Assembly (NCBI GenBank): GCA_039026235.1
Contig: JBCCMQ010000005.1
Location: 62,001 to 126,000, forward strand
From: JBCCMQ01 sp039026235
GTDB taxonomy: Bacteria > Pseudomonadota > Alphaproteobacteria > Rhodobacterales > Rhodobacteraceae
Direction of reading: 5' to 3'
DNA length: 64,000 bases
The position numbers were made by a program, and so were the translations under genes. The notes beneath the pieces were generated by a model. That model had not been told where the DNA came from. It saw only the letters and a list, made by a program, of their open reading frames with translations, and searched no databases. This document shows positions 24,632 through 33,276 of the stretch, piece after piece; positions within the stretch are counted from its first letter, which is position 1, and each line of letters starts with the position of its first letter.

Positions 24632-25653
24632 AAACACGCCGCGATCTTCTTCGCAAGGAACCGTACCGGTTCAGCTTTTTCGGGCTTCTGCGTGAATTTG
24701 AACGCGGCGCAAGCGACAAACCCCGGATCGGTGCGAACCTGACGCTAGGTGAAGAGATCGTCAGCGTGGGGCAAGACCCCTACCTGGAGTTTCCCCCCTC
24801 GAACGTTTCGGCCTTTGAAGAGGCCGATGGCAAGCGCCCGGCCCTGCGCACCCGGTTCATGGGATACTTTGGACCGCAGGGTGCTTTGCCGCTGGCGTTT
24901 TCCGAAGAGGCCGCAGAATGGATGCGCCGCCGCAACAAGGCGTTCGTGCGTTTTGCGGATGTCTTTGCCGCCCGGTTTTACCAGTTGATTTACCGGGTCT
25001 GGTCAGGAAGCCGCGCAGTCACACAGTTCGACAGGCCCGATGAAGATCGGTTTCAAGCGGAACTTGGAGCCTTGGCCGGGCTGCCGACCGGCGACGACGC
25101 CATGGGCGACAGTCTGGGACCCTTTACGCGCCTGCATTTTACCGGGCTGCTGACCGGGCGCGTACGCAACCCGGGCTGTCTTCGTCAAGTCCTGGAATCC
25201 GCCCTTGGCGTTCGCGTCGAGGTTCAAGAGTATGTTCCGATGTGGATAGCGTTTGAAAAGGAAGATCTGGCGCAACTTGGCCAAAGTGGATCATCCCTTG
25301 GTGTCGATATGCATTTGGGCAGTCGCGTCCAGACCGTGAACGAAAAGATCCGCATTCGGGTGCGTACCGAGACACGGGCTCAATACGATTCATTCCTTCC
25401 TGGAGGGTCGAATTTCGATTGCCTTTCGGACCTGGCAATTGCCTATCTTGGCCCGTTCATTGATGTCGAGATTGCCCCGGCCCTGCCACGTCACCAGATT
25501 ACAGGCGCGACCCTGGGCGGGTCGGGCGCGCTTGGGCGAAGCGGGTGGATCTCACCCGATACCAAGACAAATCCTGAAGAATACGTTTCAGATGCTATTT
25601 TCGCGGCGACGGACCAACGTACCAGACGCCAGAATCAACCGGCCGCAGCCTAG
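24628..25653 (+). CDS. tssG: T6SS baseplate protein TssG
   Basis: A 341-residue TssG/VasB (ImpH) protein. The start RRDLLRKEPYRFSFFGLLREFERG is the family N-terminus, followed by FPPSNVSAF-like and GYFGPQGALPLAFSE, and a later IAFEKEDLAQLGQ. There is no ATG near this conserved start; the frame begins with TTG at 24628, overlapping the tssF stop as TTGA. It binds TssF and TssK in the baseplate wedge. clpV follows 24 bases after the stop. Confidence 0.93.
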   Translation: MKTRRDLLRKEPYRFSFFGLLREFERGASDKPRIGANLTLGEEIVSVGQDPYLEFPPSNVSAFEEADGKRPALRTRFMGYFGPQGALPLAFSEEAAEWMRRRNKAFVRFADVFAARFYQLIYRVWSGSRAVTQFDRPDEDRFQAELGALAGLPTGDDAMGDSLGPFTRLHFTGLLTGRVRNPGCLRQVLESALGVRVEVQEYVPMWIAFEKEDLAQLGQSGSSLGVDMHLGSRVQTVNEKIRIRVRTETRAQYDSFLPGGSNFDCLSDLAIAYLGPFIDVEIAPALPRHQITGATLGGSGALGRSGWISPDTKTNPEEYVSDAIFAATDQRTRRQNQPAAA

Positions 25654-25677
25654 GACGGCGAAGAGAGGGAACAGACC

Positions 25678-28455
25678 ATGACCGATATCAGCCTCGAGAC
25701 CGTTGCCGGCAAGCTGAACCAGCTCGGGCGTGATGCGCTTATGCAGGCGCACAAGCACGCCAAGACCGAAGGCCATAGGAATATCGAGCTTGCGCATTGG
25801 CTGTTCCATTTACTTGCGACGCCCGGTTGCGATTTTGAACTCACCTTCGACCACTACAAGCTGGACAAGGGAAAGGCCGCCGCCGCCCTTGCCAAGGTGA
25901 TCGGCGCACTGAAGAAGAACCAGACCGAGCTGCCGCAGTTTTCTTCTGAGATCATCGATGCGCTGGATCGGGGCTGGGTTTACGCAACGCTCCTTTTCGG
26001 GGAACCGCAGATCCGTACCGGTCACCTGCTGGTTGCAATGCTGAAAGATCAGCAGCTGAGCCGGATCGTGCGTCAGCAGGCGGCGGCCTTCAATGAGATC
26101 AACGCCGATCAGCTGGCCGGAGAGTCCCGGATCGCGTGGAAGGATTCGCTGGAAGAGGCAATGCGCCCGGCCGATGGGTCCAGTGTCTTTAGCAGCGAAC
26201 CCGAAGCGGCAGACCCGGGCAGGCGTGGCACCACGGCGCTTGACCGCTTTACCAACGATATGACGGCCAAGGCAAAAGAAGGCAGCATGGATCCGATCGT
26301 CGGGCGCGATGAAGAGATCCGGCAGCTTATCGATGTCTTGCTGCGGCGTCGGCAAAACAATCCGATCCTGACCGGTGAAGCAGGCGTGGGTAAAACGGCT
26401 GTTGTGGAAGGCTTCGCTCAGCGACTTGCCGCAGACGACGTGCCGCCCAAGCTGCAGGGCGTGCGGCTTTGCGAACTGGATATCGGACTGATGCAGGCGG
26501 GCGCGTCGATGAAGGGCGAATTTGAACAGCGGCTTCGATCGGTGATCGATGAAGTCCAGGGAAGCGCGACGCCCATCATTTTGTTCATTGACGAGGCGCA
26601 TACCCTGATCGGCGCCGGCGGGGCGGCTGGCACCGGCGATGCGGCCAATCTTCTGAAGCCCGCTTTGGCACGCGGTACATTGCGCACAATCGGTGCCACG
26701 ACCTTTGCGGAATACCGAAATTACTTCGAAAAGGACCCCGCCCTGACCCGCCGCTTCCAGCCGGTCAATGTCGACGAGCCCGATGTCGAGCGTTGCTGCT
26801 ATATGCTACGCGGCATACTCGGCCCGATGGAAGGGCACCATGGGGTGCGTATTTCTGACGAGGCGATCGTGTCGGCGGTCGCCTTGTCCCATCGGTATAT
26901 CCCGTCACGGCAATTACCCGACAAGGCCGTGTCGCTGCTCGATACCGCCGCAGCGCGGGTGGCGATCAGCCAGTCGTCAACCCCGGCGCGTATTGCCGAT
27001 CTGGAAGCTGAAATCGCAAGTCTGACGAAAGAAATCGAAGGCAAAACCGCCCAACGTGATTTGGGTGAGGTCAACGAAGATCGGATTGCCGAAGCCGAGG
27101 CCGAAAAGGCCAAGACCGAGGCCGAATTGGCCGAATTCCGAGAGAAGTACGAAGTCGAGAAAGCCGTGGTCGATGAGATCAACGCGCTTCGGGCGAAACT
27201 CGGCCAAGAGGTTTTGGAACCTGCCCCGATGATGGAAGAAGCCGAAGAAGTGTCGTCCGAGGACGGCGCGGATCCGGATGGGACGGAAGCGGCCGCCGAA
27301 GACGAAACAGAAGCAGAAGATGCGGATGACACGGCGTCTGCTGCGGAGCCGGTGCCAGGTGCCGAACAGGATGCCATAAGATCAGAGCTTGCGGAAAAGG
27401 TTGCGCAGCTTGAGGGTTCGAACCCTGACGACCGGATGGTCTACTCGCACGTCGATGAGCAGGCAGTGGCGAGTGTGATTTCTGACTGGACCGGTATTCC
27501 GGTGGGTCGGATGGTGACCGATGAGCTCAAGTCCATCCTTACTCTGTCCGACACACTCAAAGAGCGTGTGATCGGACAGGACCACGGCCTTGGCATGATC
27601 TCCAAGCGGATTGAGACAAGCCGCGCCAAACTGGCCAATCCGAACAAACCGATTGGTGTTTTCATGCTTTGCGGACCATCGGGTGTGGGCAAGACCGAAA
27701 CCGCGCTGGCCCTGGCCGAGGCGATCTATGGCGGCGAACAGAATGTCATCACGATCAACATGTCAGAATTCCAGGAAGCCCATTCCGTGAGCCTGTTGAA
27801 AGGGGCCCCTCCCGGATACGTGGGCTACGGAGAAGGCGGGCGCCTGACCGAGGCGGTGCGTCGCAAACCCTATTCGGTTGTTCTGTTGGACGAGGTCGAA
27901 AAGGCGCACCCGGATGTCCACGAACTTTTCTTTCAGGTCTTCGACAAGGGGATCATGGAAGACGGCACAGGCCGCATGATCGACTTCAAAAACACGCTTA
28001 TCCTTCTGACGTCTAACGTTGGCACGGACGTTATCATGAAGATGGCGGAAAGCGGCAATACGCGTCCGGATGTGGATGAACTTAGCGCCGGAATGAAGCC
28101 CTATCTGACCGAAGTGTTCCCGCCGGCGCTTTTGGGCAGGATCGTCACAATCCCTTACTTCCCGCTGTCCGCCGACGTTCTTGGCGGCATTGTCAAGTTG
28201 AAGCTGAACTCGATCGTGAAACGCGTCAAAGCGAACCACGGCGCCGATATGACCTATACCGACGACGTGCTCAATCACATCGTCGAGCAGTGCAAGGACC
28301 CTGATAGCGGCGGACGTATGGTGGACAACATTATCACCAATTCGATCCTGCCCGAGATGTCGCGCGAGGTTCTGAACAGGATGGTCGAGGGCGTCGAGAT
28401 GAAGAAGGTCGAAATTGGCCTGAACGACGGAGCGTTCGCCTACAACATCAGCTAG
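25678..28455 (+). CDS. clpV: T6SS sheath-recycling AAA+ ATPase ClpV (TssH)
   Basis: A 925-residue Hsp100/ClpB-like ATPase. The N-domain spans about 1-160; Walker A motifs are GEAGVGKT (233-240) and GPSGVGKT (666-673), with Walker B FIDEAH and LLDEVEKAH. ClpV extracts TssB from contracted sheaths for reuse. Relative to usual ClpV (about 870-890 residues) there is an acidic Glu/Asp/Ala-rich insertion at about 520-565, at the end of the middle coiled-coil domain. GAGAGGG lies 8-14 bases before the ATG. It closes the plus-strand block; the next gene is convergent. Confidence 0.96.
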   Translation: MTDISLETVAGKLNQLGRDALMQAHKHAKTEGHRNIELAHWLFHLLATPGCDFELTFDHYKLDKGKAAAALAKVIGALKKNQTELPQFSSEIIDALDRGWVYATLLFGEPQIRTGHLLVAMLKDQQLSRIVRQQAAAFNEINADQLAGESRIAWKDSLEEAMRPADGSSVFSSEPEAADPGRRGTTALDRFTNDMTAKAKEGSMDPIVGRDEEIRQLIDVLLRRRQNNPILTGEAGVGKTAVVEGFAQRLAADDVPPKLQGVRLCELDIGLMQAGASMKGEFEQRLRSVIDEVQGSATPIILFIDEAHTLIGAGGAAGTGDAANLLKPALARGTLRTIGATTFAEYRNYFEKDPALTRRFQPVNVDEPDVERCCYMLRGILGPMEGHHGVRISDEAIVSAVALSHRYIPSRQLPDKAVSLLDTAAARVAISQSSTPARIADLEAEIASLTKEIEGKTAQRDLGEVNEDRIAEAEAEKAKTEAELAEFREKYEVEKAVVDEINALRAKLGQEVLEPAPMMEEAEEVSSEDGADPDGTEAAAEDETEAEDADDTASAAEPVPGAEQDAIRSELAEKVAQLEGSNPDDRMVYSHVDEQAVASVISDWTGIPVGRMVTDELKSILTLSDTLKERVIGQDHGLGMISKRIETSRAKLANPNKPIGVFMLCGPSGVGKTETALALAEAIYGGEQNVITINMSEFQEAHSVSLLKGAPPGYVGYGEGGRLTEAVRRKPYSVVLLDEVEKAHPDVHELFFQVFDKGIMEDGTGRMIDFKNTLILLTSNVGTDVIMKMAESGNTRPDVDELSAGMKPYLTEVFPPALLGRIVTIPYFPLSADVLGGIVKLKLNSIVKRVKANHGADMTYTDDVLNHIVEQCKDPDSGGRMVDNIITNSILPEMSREVLNRMVEGVEMKKVEIGLNDGAFAYNIS

Positions 28456-28501
28456 CGGATCAAATGAAGGATGCGCCGTGACGATCGCCTCGTCGCGGCG
28501 G

Positions 28502-30643
28502 TCAGCCGCCAGCAAGCGCGGTGTCGATGGCGGTCTTGTAAGCCTGCACTTCGGGCGGCAAAATGACCACTTTGCGCCCGCCCTTGCGGCCCTGCATTTT
28601 TCGATCAGCCCAGCCTTTGATGTAGGCGACGTCGTGTCCTTCAAGAAAGTTGTTGGCCCGAATGACACCTTCGCCGAGTACGTCGATCAGCGGTGACTCA
28701 TCGGGGGAACTCAGAACGACATGGGCGCCCTTGGTCCCTAGGAAATGCGCGAGATAAAGCCGTCCGGCCGTGACCCGATGTCCGCGCGCGCTGAGGTACG
28801 CCTCGCTTTCTCGGGCAAGGTTCGTGACCATCTGGTAGGAAAGCGTCTCGTCAAAGCGAAGTTCCAGAAGCTCTTCCCGGCTGAGCGACGCTGCCAGGTC
28901 CGGGCGATACGTGTTCATCATGCGTATCCAAGTGGATTCAATAAACTGGCCCAGCCCACGCGCGGTCGAATTCGGGTTGGCCGCCTGCGCATTGCCCGCA
29001 GATTCTACGCGTATGATTTGATTGACCAACAGTTCGACCGCCTCGCCCGCCAGCCCACCGCTGTCGTGAATGAACGGGTCGACGGGTATGCCGGCTTCGC
29101 GGAACTCGAAATGTAGATGCGGCACATCCGTTTGGCCGGTCGCACCCACAGTGCCGATCGTGTCACCGGCCGCAACATTGGCACCACTGGCCACGGTCGT
29201 TGCGTCGAGATGCGCATAAAAGCTCGTTGCGCCGTCCGCATGGGAAAGCGTGACCGTCGTCCCGTAGATTGGATCGTTATCCAGCGCGACAACGGATCCG
29301 GCGAGCGCTGCGCGAACCGCGGTGCCGCGGGGCGCGGCCCAATCCACACCGTCGTGCTGTTCAACCTCGCCGGTCTTTGAGTTGCGCTGCGGACCAAAGC
29401 TTGCGCGCAGAACGCCATTGACCGGCAGCGTCATATCAGCCCGCAATCGCGGCCCGCTGCCTGCGCTGTCGGACGCCGACCCGCCGTAACAGCGATACTC
29501 CCCCTCAGCCGAAGGCTGAGCAACGTAGCAAGCCAGGCGGCCGGTTTTCTTCTCGACAGCGACAAACAGGATCTGCCCGGGCCCGACTGATCCATCGGAT
29601 GCCTCGTTCGTGTAGAGCATGACCAGCCGGTCGCCAGGCTGCGCAAAGGCATCAAGATCAAAGGCGCGCGACAAAAGCACCACTGCCTGCCCAAGATGTT
29701 CCGTCGGCATCCCGTTCCTTAGGGCGGTCGAATAGATCGCGTCCAATAGCCGGAACTCCTGGGCGCTCTCCACGGCCTCGTCGCCGTCGCCATTCTGGCC
29801 AAGCAGATCAAGATCGGTCCCGTACCAGGGATCGGCCGCAGCGGTCACAGCCGCGTCGTCGTCCGAGGCGGCGGCGCTGGCCAGATACCCGTCCGGACCA
29901 TAGACCGACAGTTGAATGGGCCTGCGTGCGACGCCGTCTTGTTGTACGCGAACCGCAACGATGCTTCCTGGCTGAAGCGGCGCGTTGCTGTCCACGGCGG
30001 GCGCCAGAGCGGAAGAGAATTCAGGCAGCTCGGTATCGGCGATTGCGTACTCGGCCAGAATATCATCCAGTTGCCGCGCCTCGGTCAGTTTCACGATCAC
30101 GTCTGACGTGGGCTCTAGCCGAAGCCGTTCGGGAACGAGTTTCAGGGATGTCGAATTCCCGCTGGATGTCGAATTACCGACACTCTCCTCGACGGGCACA
30201 GAACGCTGAGTTTGGAAGAACGCAAAGTCCTCGCGGCTTGTGGGCAGCGTGGTGACGATACGGGTGTCGCGGGTGAACATGACGTCGCGGATAAGAACCG
30301 CACCGCTGCGGCTGCGTTCCGAACCTACGCCCGCGGGCAGAGCCATCCGGCTGATATTGAGACCACTGGCTGTATCTTCGAGTTCAAGCTTTAGAGGATC
30401 CCCCGGCACATCGATGAAGGGCGACACGTAGGCAACCGCATCGTCAGGCGCCGCAGCGACTGTTTCACCAGAGGGTGCCGTATCAACCAAGCCGATAATC
30501 CCGGACCGGACCAATCCGAAACCGGCCGCGCCAAGGGCAAAAACCGTGACTAATCCCAAGAACGCGGTCCGAGCGAACCCCGTTCTTTTCCGCGATGCGG
30601 CCTTGTTCTTGGCGGCTTTGAACCGTGGATCGACTTTGTCCAT
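28502..30643 (-). CDS. Membrane-anchored peptidoglycan hydrolase: M23 endopeptidase plus lytic transglycosylase domains
   Basis: A 713-residue protein with one N-terminal membrane span (about 24-45) after a Lys/Arg-rich start, a long periplasmic region with a PGxIVAVRV-like segment, an M23 (LytM) domain at about 410-525, and a lytic-transglycosylase-like domain at about 535-655. Zinc ligands are visible: H430-D-G-V-D434, and H509-L-H511. In the second domain the likely catalytic acid is E547 in VESAGNAQAANPNS, followed by ARGLGQFIESTW. It can probably cut both peptide cross-links and glycan strands. Known T6SSs use wall hydrolases (MltE, TagX) to make room for assembly; this one may do so here. 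Confidence 0.85.
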   Translation of the reverse strand: MDKVDPRFKAAKNKAASRKRTGFARTAFLGLVTVFALGAAGFGLVRSGIIGLVDTAPSGETVAAAPDDAVAYVSPFIDVPGDPLKLELEDTASGLNISRMALPAGVGSERSRSGAVLIRDVMFTRDTRIVTTLPTSREDFAFFQTQRSVPVEESVGNSTSSGNSTSLKLVPERLRLEPTSDVIVKLTEARQLDDILAEYAIADTELPEFSSALAPAVDSNAPLQPGSIVAVRVQQDGVARRPIQLSVYGPDGYLASAAASDDDAAVTAAADPWYGTDLDLLGQNGDGDEAVESAQEFRLLDAIYSTALRNGMPTEHLGQAVVLLSRAFDLDAFAQPGDRLVMLYTNEASDGSVGPGQILFVAVEKKTGRLACYVAQPSAEGEYRCYGGSASDSAGSGPRLRADMTLPVNGVLRASFGPQRNSKTGEVEQHDGVDWAAPRGTAVRAALAGSVVALDNDPIYGTTVTLSHADGATSFYAHLDATTVASGANVAAGDTIGTVGATGQTDVPHLHFEFREAGIPVDPFIHDSGGLAGEAVELLVNQIIRVESAGNAQAANPNSTARGLGQFIESTWIRMMNTYRPDLAASLSREELLELRFDETLSYQMVTNLARESEAYLSARGHRVTAGRLYLAHFLGTKGAHVVLSSPDESPLIDVLGEGVIRANNFLEGHDVAYIKGWADRKMQGRKGGRKVVILPPEVQAYKTAIDTALAGG

Positions 30644-30646
30644 GGC

Positions 30647-31087
30647 TCAGCCTTCCGGCGGATCGAAAAAGAGCGTCCAGCGCAAGGCGCTGCCGGTGTC
30701 GATCTCATGGAAATCGACCGCTTCGTGTCCGCGCGTGCGGCATCCTTGAAGACCCTGGATAGAAAATTCTTGCGTGCCCACGCACATCGGCACGTCACCA
30801 GCAAGCACCGGCCGGCCAAATACGTCCTTCAAGTAAACATAGATGTACCGCGCAGGCAGGTCTTCCTTGATCGGCGTCGCGCACTGGTTCGTACCGACCG
30901 TCCACCAGCCTTGGGTTTCAAAGCGTTCACCGACACTGCGCCCTATCGCGAGGTTGACCACATCGAACGAACGATTGCACACGACAAATTCTGCTCGCGC
31001 CGGGACGGCGCCCCAAAGGAACAACACGGCGGCCGCAGACAAGACACCGTTCCAAATCGTTGCAGATGAGTTTCGGCCGGTCGTCAT
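30647..31087 (-). CDS. Exported DUF1036 protein
   Basis: From the ATG at 31087 this is a 146-residue protein with a signal peptide (about 1-32, ending PARA). The mature part fits the DUF1036 pattern: VVCNRSFDVVNLAIGR, GWWTVGTNQC, YIYVYLKDVFG and a C-terminal ALRWTLFF. An upstream in-frame ATG at 31159 would add 24 polar residues before the signal peptide. Function of the family is unknown. It ends three bases before the peptidoglycan hydrolase gene, so the two are co-transcribed. Confidence 0.75.
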   Translation of the reverse strand: MTTGRNSSATIWNGVLSAAAVLFLWGAVPARAEFVVCNRSFDVVNLAIGRSVGERFETQGWWTVGTNQCATPIKEDLPARYIYVYLKDVFGRPVLAGDVPMCVGTQEFSIQGLQGCRTRGHEAVDFHEIDTGSALRWTLFFDPPEG

Positions 31088-31218
31088 CGTGCCGTGATCC
31101 GTTTTGCTGCTTGCCTGTGTCTTATCGTGCCACCGGCGGGTGGATGCACTCTGCGACATACTTCGCTTTGGCGGCCTTTTTTTGCAAGAACTACGCCCCT
31201 GTTGCGGCCTGAATTTCG

Positions 31219-31249
31219 TTGACAGCTTGGCATGTTTTTCCCCTAGTCT
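31219..31249 (+). promoter_or_regulatory. Candidate sigma-70 promoter for the ExbB/ExbD module
   Basis: A perfect TTGACA lies at 31219-31224. Possible -10 elements are CCTAGT after 17 bases or TAGTCT after 19, each matching TATAAT at only three positions. It lies in the 237-base gap between divergent genes, about 75 bases upstream of the small secreted protein gene. The -35 box is strong, the -10 weak. Confidence 0.4.
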
Positions 31250-31324
31250 TCGGGCGAAACGAAAAAAGAAGCGGCGCCCGGGCGTAAGGCACGTTAAGGT
31301 TTCCGCGACGACAGGGAGGCTCGA

Positions 31325-31756
31325 TTGATCAGACTTACCAAGACGCTATCTGCCGTTGCGATCTTCGGCTCAATCGTGGCTGGTGCGGGCGGAGCCTTCG
31401 CGCAGGACAGCGTATTCTCACTTGAACTGAACAACGCAACCGAGATCGAAGGCGGGTGCAGGTTAACCTACGTCGCGGCCAACAACACCGATATCGCCTT
31501 GACGCAGACGGCGTATGAGGTGGCAATCTTCGACGCTGCCGGGCGTGTGTCAAACCTGCTTGTTCTCGAATTTGGCGAACTGCCCCAGGGTAAGACACGC
31601 GTTGTTCAGTTTGACCTCGGAAATCAGGCATGCGCCGATATCTCACGCATCATCGTTAACAATATTGCTGAATGCAGCTCGTCCCAAGGCTCTCACGATG
31701 TCTGCATGTCCGGGCTTGCTACAAGCTCGCGGACAAATGTGGAATTCGGTTTGTAG
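31325..31756 (+). CDS. Small secreted protein of unknown function, first gene of the ExbB/ExbD module
   Basis: A 143-residue protein with a signal peptide to about residue 26 (GGAFA-QDS). The mature part is beta-rich in appearance, with four cysteines (in GGCRL, QACAD, AECSS, DVCMS) that could form two disulfides. I do not recognise the family. The start is TTG at 31325, supported by GGGAGG six bases upstream and by the absence of an ATG. It is followed closely by the exbB-like gene. A periplasmic partner of that energising complex is a reasonable guess only. Confidence 0.75.
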   Translation: MIRLTKTLSAVAIFGSIVAGAGGAFAQDSVFSLELNNATEIEGGCRLTYVAANNTDIALTQTAYEVAIFDAAGRVSNLLVLEFGELPQGKTRVVQFDLGNQACADISRIIVNNIAECSSSQGSHDVCMSGLATSSRTNVEFGL

Positions 31757-31783
31757 TGCCGCAGGTGGCCGAGGGATAGCGCG

Positions 31784-32401
31784 CTGAGCCTTGAAAGCAT
31801 AACAATCGCCGTTTTTGCGGCGCTGGGCCTTCTTTCGGTCGTTGCGACGACCGTGACGATCTACAAGATCGTACAGCTCGCCCGTTTGGGTCTTGGGCGC
31901 CGCAAGGGATTGACGGACGCCATTATCGATGCGGGCCAGGGGCGCGTCGACGAAGCCATGAACCAGGTCGGTACGGCCTCTGGGGTTGTGCCGCGCGTGT
32001 TGACCGCGACACTGGCGGCCCTGCGTCACCGCCCGGGCGACACGGATTATGCCGAAGAGCTTGGGCGCCAGGCGGCGATAGGAGAGCTTTCGGCCATGTC
32101 GCGCAACATGCGTATCCTGGAACAGGTGGTACAGGCCGCACCTATGCTCGGCTTGCTTGGTACGGTCATCGGGATGATTGACGCTTTTGCCCGCCTGTCC
32201 GAAGCGACCGGTGCGGTGGACCCCGCGCTTTTGGCCGGTGGCATCTATACCGCGCTTACCACAACTGCCGCCGGCTTGAGCATTGCGATCGTTTTCTATT
32301 TCGTGACCGGATGGCTGGAAAGCCGGATTGAAAGGGAACGTCAGGACATGGAATTGGCCATATCGTCGGCGCTTTACGGGCTTGCGCCAAGCAGCGTCTG
32401 A
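31784..32401 (+). CDS. MotA/TolQ/ExbB-family proton channel protein (likely CTG start)
   Basis: An ExbB-like inner-membrane protein of about 205 residues. The family core is APMLGLLGTVIGMIDAFARL followed by GGIYTALTTTAAGLSIAIVFY, two helices of the proton channel. The first ATG/GTG/TTG in frame is GTG at 31853, which would cut off the first membrane helix. Reading upstream gives SLESITIAVFAALGLLSVVA, a good helix, down to a stop at 31754. The only sensible start is CTG at 31784, with GAGGGA 7 bases before it. It overlaps the exbD-like gene by TGATG. It should power the neighbouring ExbD-like and TonB-like proteins. Confidence 0.82.
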   Translation: MSLESITIAVFAALGLLSVVATTVTIYKIVQLARLGLGRRKGLTDAIIDAGQGRVDEAMNQVGTASGVVPRVLTATLAALRHRPGDTDYAEELGRQAAIGELSAMSRNMRILEQVVQAAPMLGLLGTVIGMIDAFARLSEATGAVDPALLAGGIYTALTTTAAGLSIAIVFYFVTGWLESRIERERQDMELAISSALYGLAPSSV

Positions 32402-32841
32402 TGGGGCGTGGGCTGCGCAGTCCGATTGCTATTCCCGGTAGGGAAAAGAGGCGCAGGCTAAGCTTTGCGCTAACGCCTCTGGCCGACGCCATGTTTCAGC
32501 TTTTGATCTTTTTTATGCTGAGCTCCAGCCTCGCCCCCTATTCCCTGATCACGCTTCGGGGCGGAGCCGCGCAAGCGTCCGAGCCAGCAGAGTTCGAGGC
32601 AGCCCCTGAAGCCGAAAGCGTGATCTGGCAGCTTGTTCGGAGCGGTGTGCGCATCAACGGCGAGGTGACCCCGCTGGATCAGCTTCAGGAACCGGCGCTG
32701 GCGCTGGCGGACGATGGCACAACCCTGGTAGTCCTTTTCGTAGGGCGCGCTGCCACCGTTCAGGACATCGCGACAGTAACCGAGACCTTGACCGCAGCGG
32801 GCATCAACGGTGTCCAACTGGTCGGTCGGACAGGGGGCTAG
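32401..32841 (+). CDS. ExbD/TolR-like protein 1
   Basis: A 146-residue protein with the ExbD/TolR pattern: a basic cytoplasmic start (GREKRRRLS), then LTPLADAMFQLLIFFMLSSSL, a single span with the Asp (in PLADAMF) that carries protons in this family, and a periplasmic domain of about 90 residues. Its ATG overlaps the exbB-like stop (TGATG). A second, divergent ExbD-like gene follows after three bases, so the complex may contain a heteromeric pair in place of an ExbD homodimer. Confidence 0.85.
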   Translation: MGRGLRSPIAIPGREKRRRLSFALTPLADAMFQLLIFFMLSSSLAPYSLITLRGGAAQASEPAEFEAAPEAESVIWQLVRSGVRINGEVTPLDQLQEPALALADDGTTLVVLFVGRAATVQDIATVTETLTAAGINGVQLVGRTGG

Positions 32842-32844
32842 GCC

Positions 32845-33276
32845 ATGGCGCGGCGTGCCCCGATCAACCTTGGGCAGACGCGTCGCGGCGGCGCCGTGGA
32901 TTTTTCCCTGGCAATCGTGAACATTGTTCTTCTGCTCGTCTTCTTCTTTCTGATCACCGGCACCCTTGTTGACAGTGACGAGCTGATTGTCGATCTGGCC
33001 GAAACCGAGCAACTGCCTTTGGACCGGTTGCCCAGACCGCTTCTGGTCATGCTCCCTGGCGGTGCATGGTCGCTGGACGGAAACAGCATCTCGAAGGCTG
33101 ATCTGGCAGCGGCGCTTTTGTCTGACGATGCTGACGGCGACGGACCGGTGCTGCACTTGTTGCCTGACAAGGATTTGCCCGCCAGCGAAATCCTCTCGCT
33201 TTTGGGTGATCCGGCGTTGCAGGACGTTGCGGTCAAGCTTGTGACCTTGCGCGTGGTTCCAGAGGCCGGTCAATGA
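32845..33276 (+). CDS. ExbD/TolR-like protein 2
   Basis: A 143-residue protein with a short basic start, a span FSLAIVNIVLLLVFFFLITGTL and a periplasmic ExbD-like domain ending in a VKLVTLRVV strand. The key membrane Asp of ExbD, present in copy 1, is shifted or replaced: the position before the span reads VDFSLAIVN, with Asp at the membrane border and Asn inside. This copy may be structural, not proton-carrying. Its stop overlaps the ATG of the TonB-like gene (ATGA). Confidence 0.75.
   Translation: MARRAPINLGQTRRGGAVDFSLAIVNIVLLLVFFFLITGTLVDSDELIVDLAETEQLPLDRLPRPLLVMLPGGAWSLDGNSISKADLAAALLSDDADGDGPVLHLLPDKDLPASEILSLLGDPALQDVAVKLVTLRVVPEAGQ

Noticed and set aside
31784..33276. ExbB/ExbD-like genes as a Zorya (ZorA-ZorB) anti-phage motor.
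   Set aside because: ZorA has a long cytoplasmic tail and ZorB a peptidoglycan-binding domain, with ZorC/ZorD or ZorE next to them. Here the proteins are short, there are two ExbD-like copies, and the context is T6SS.
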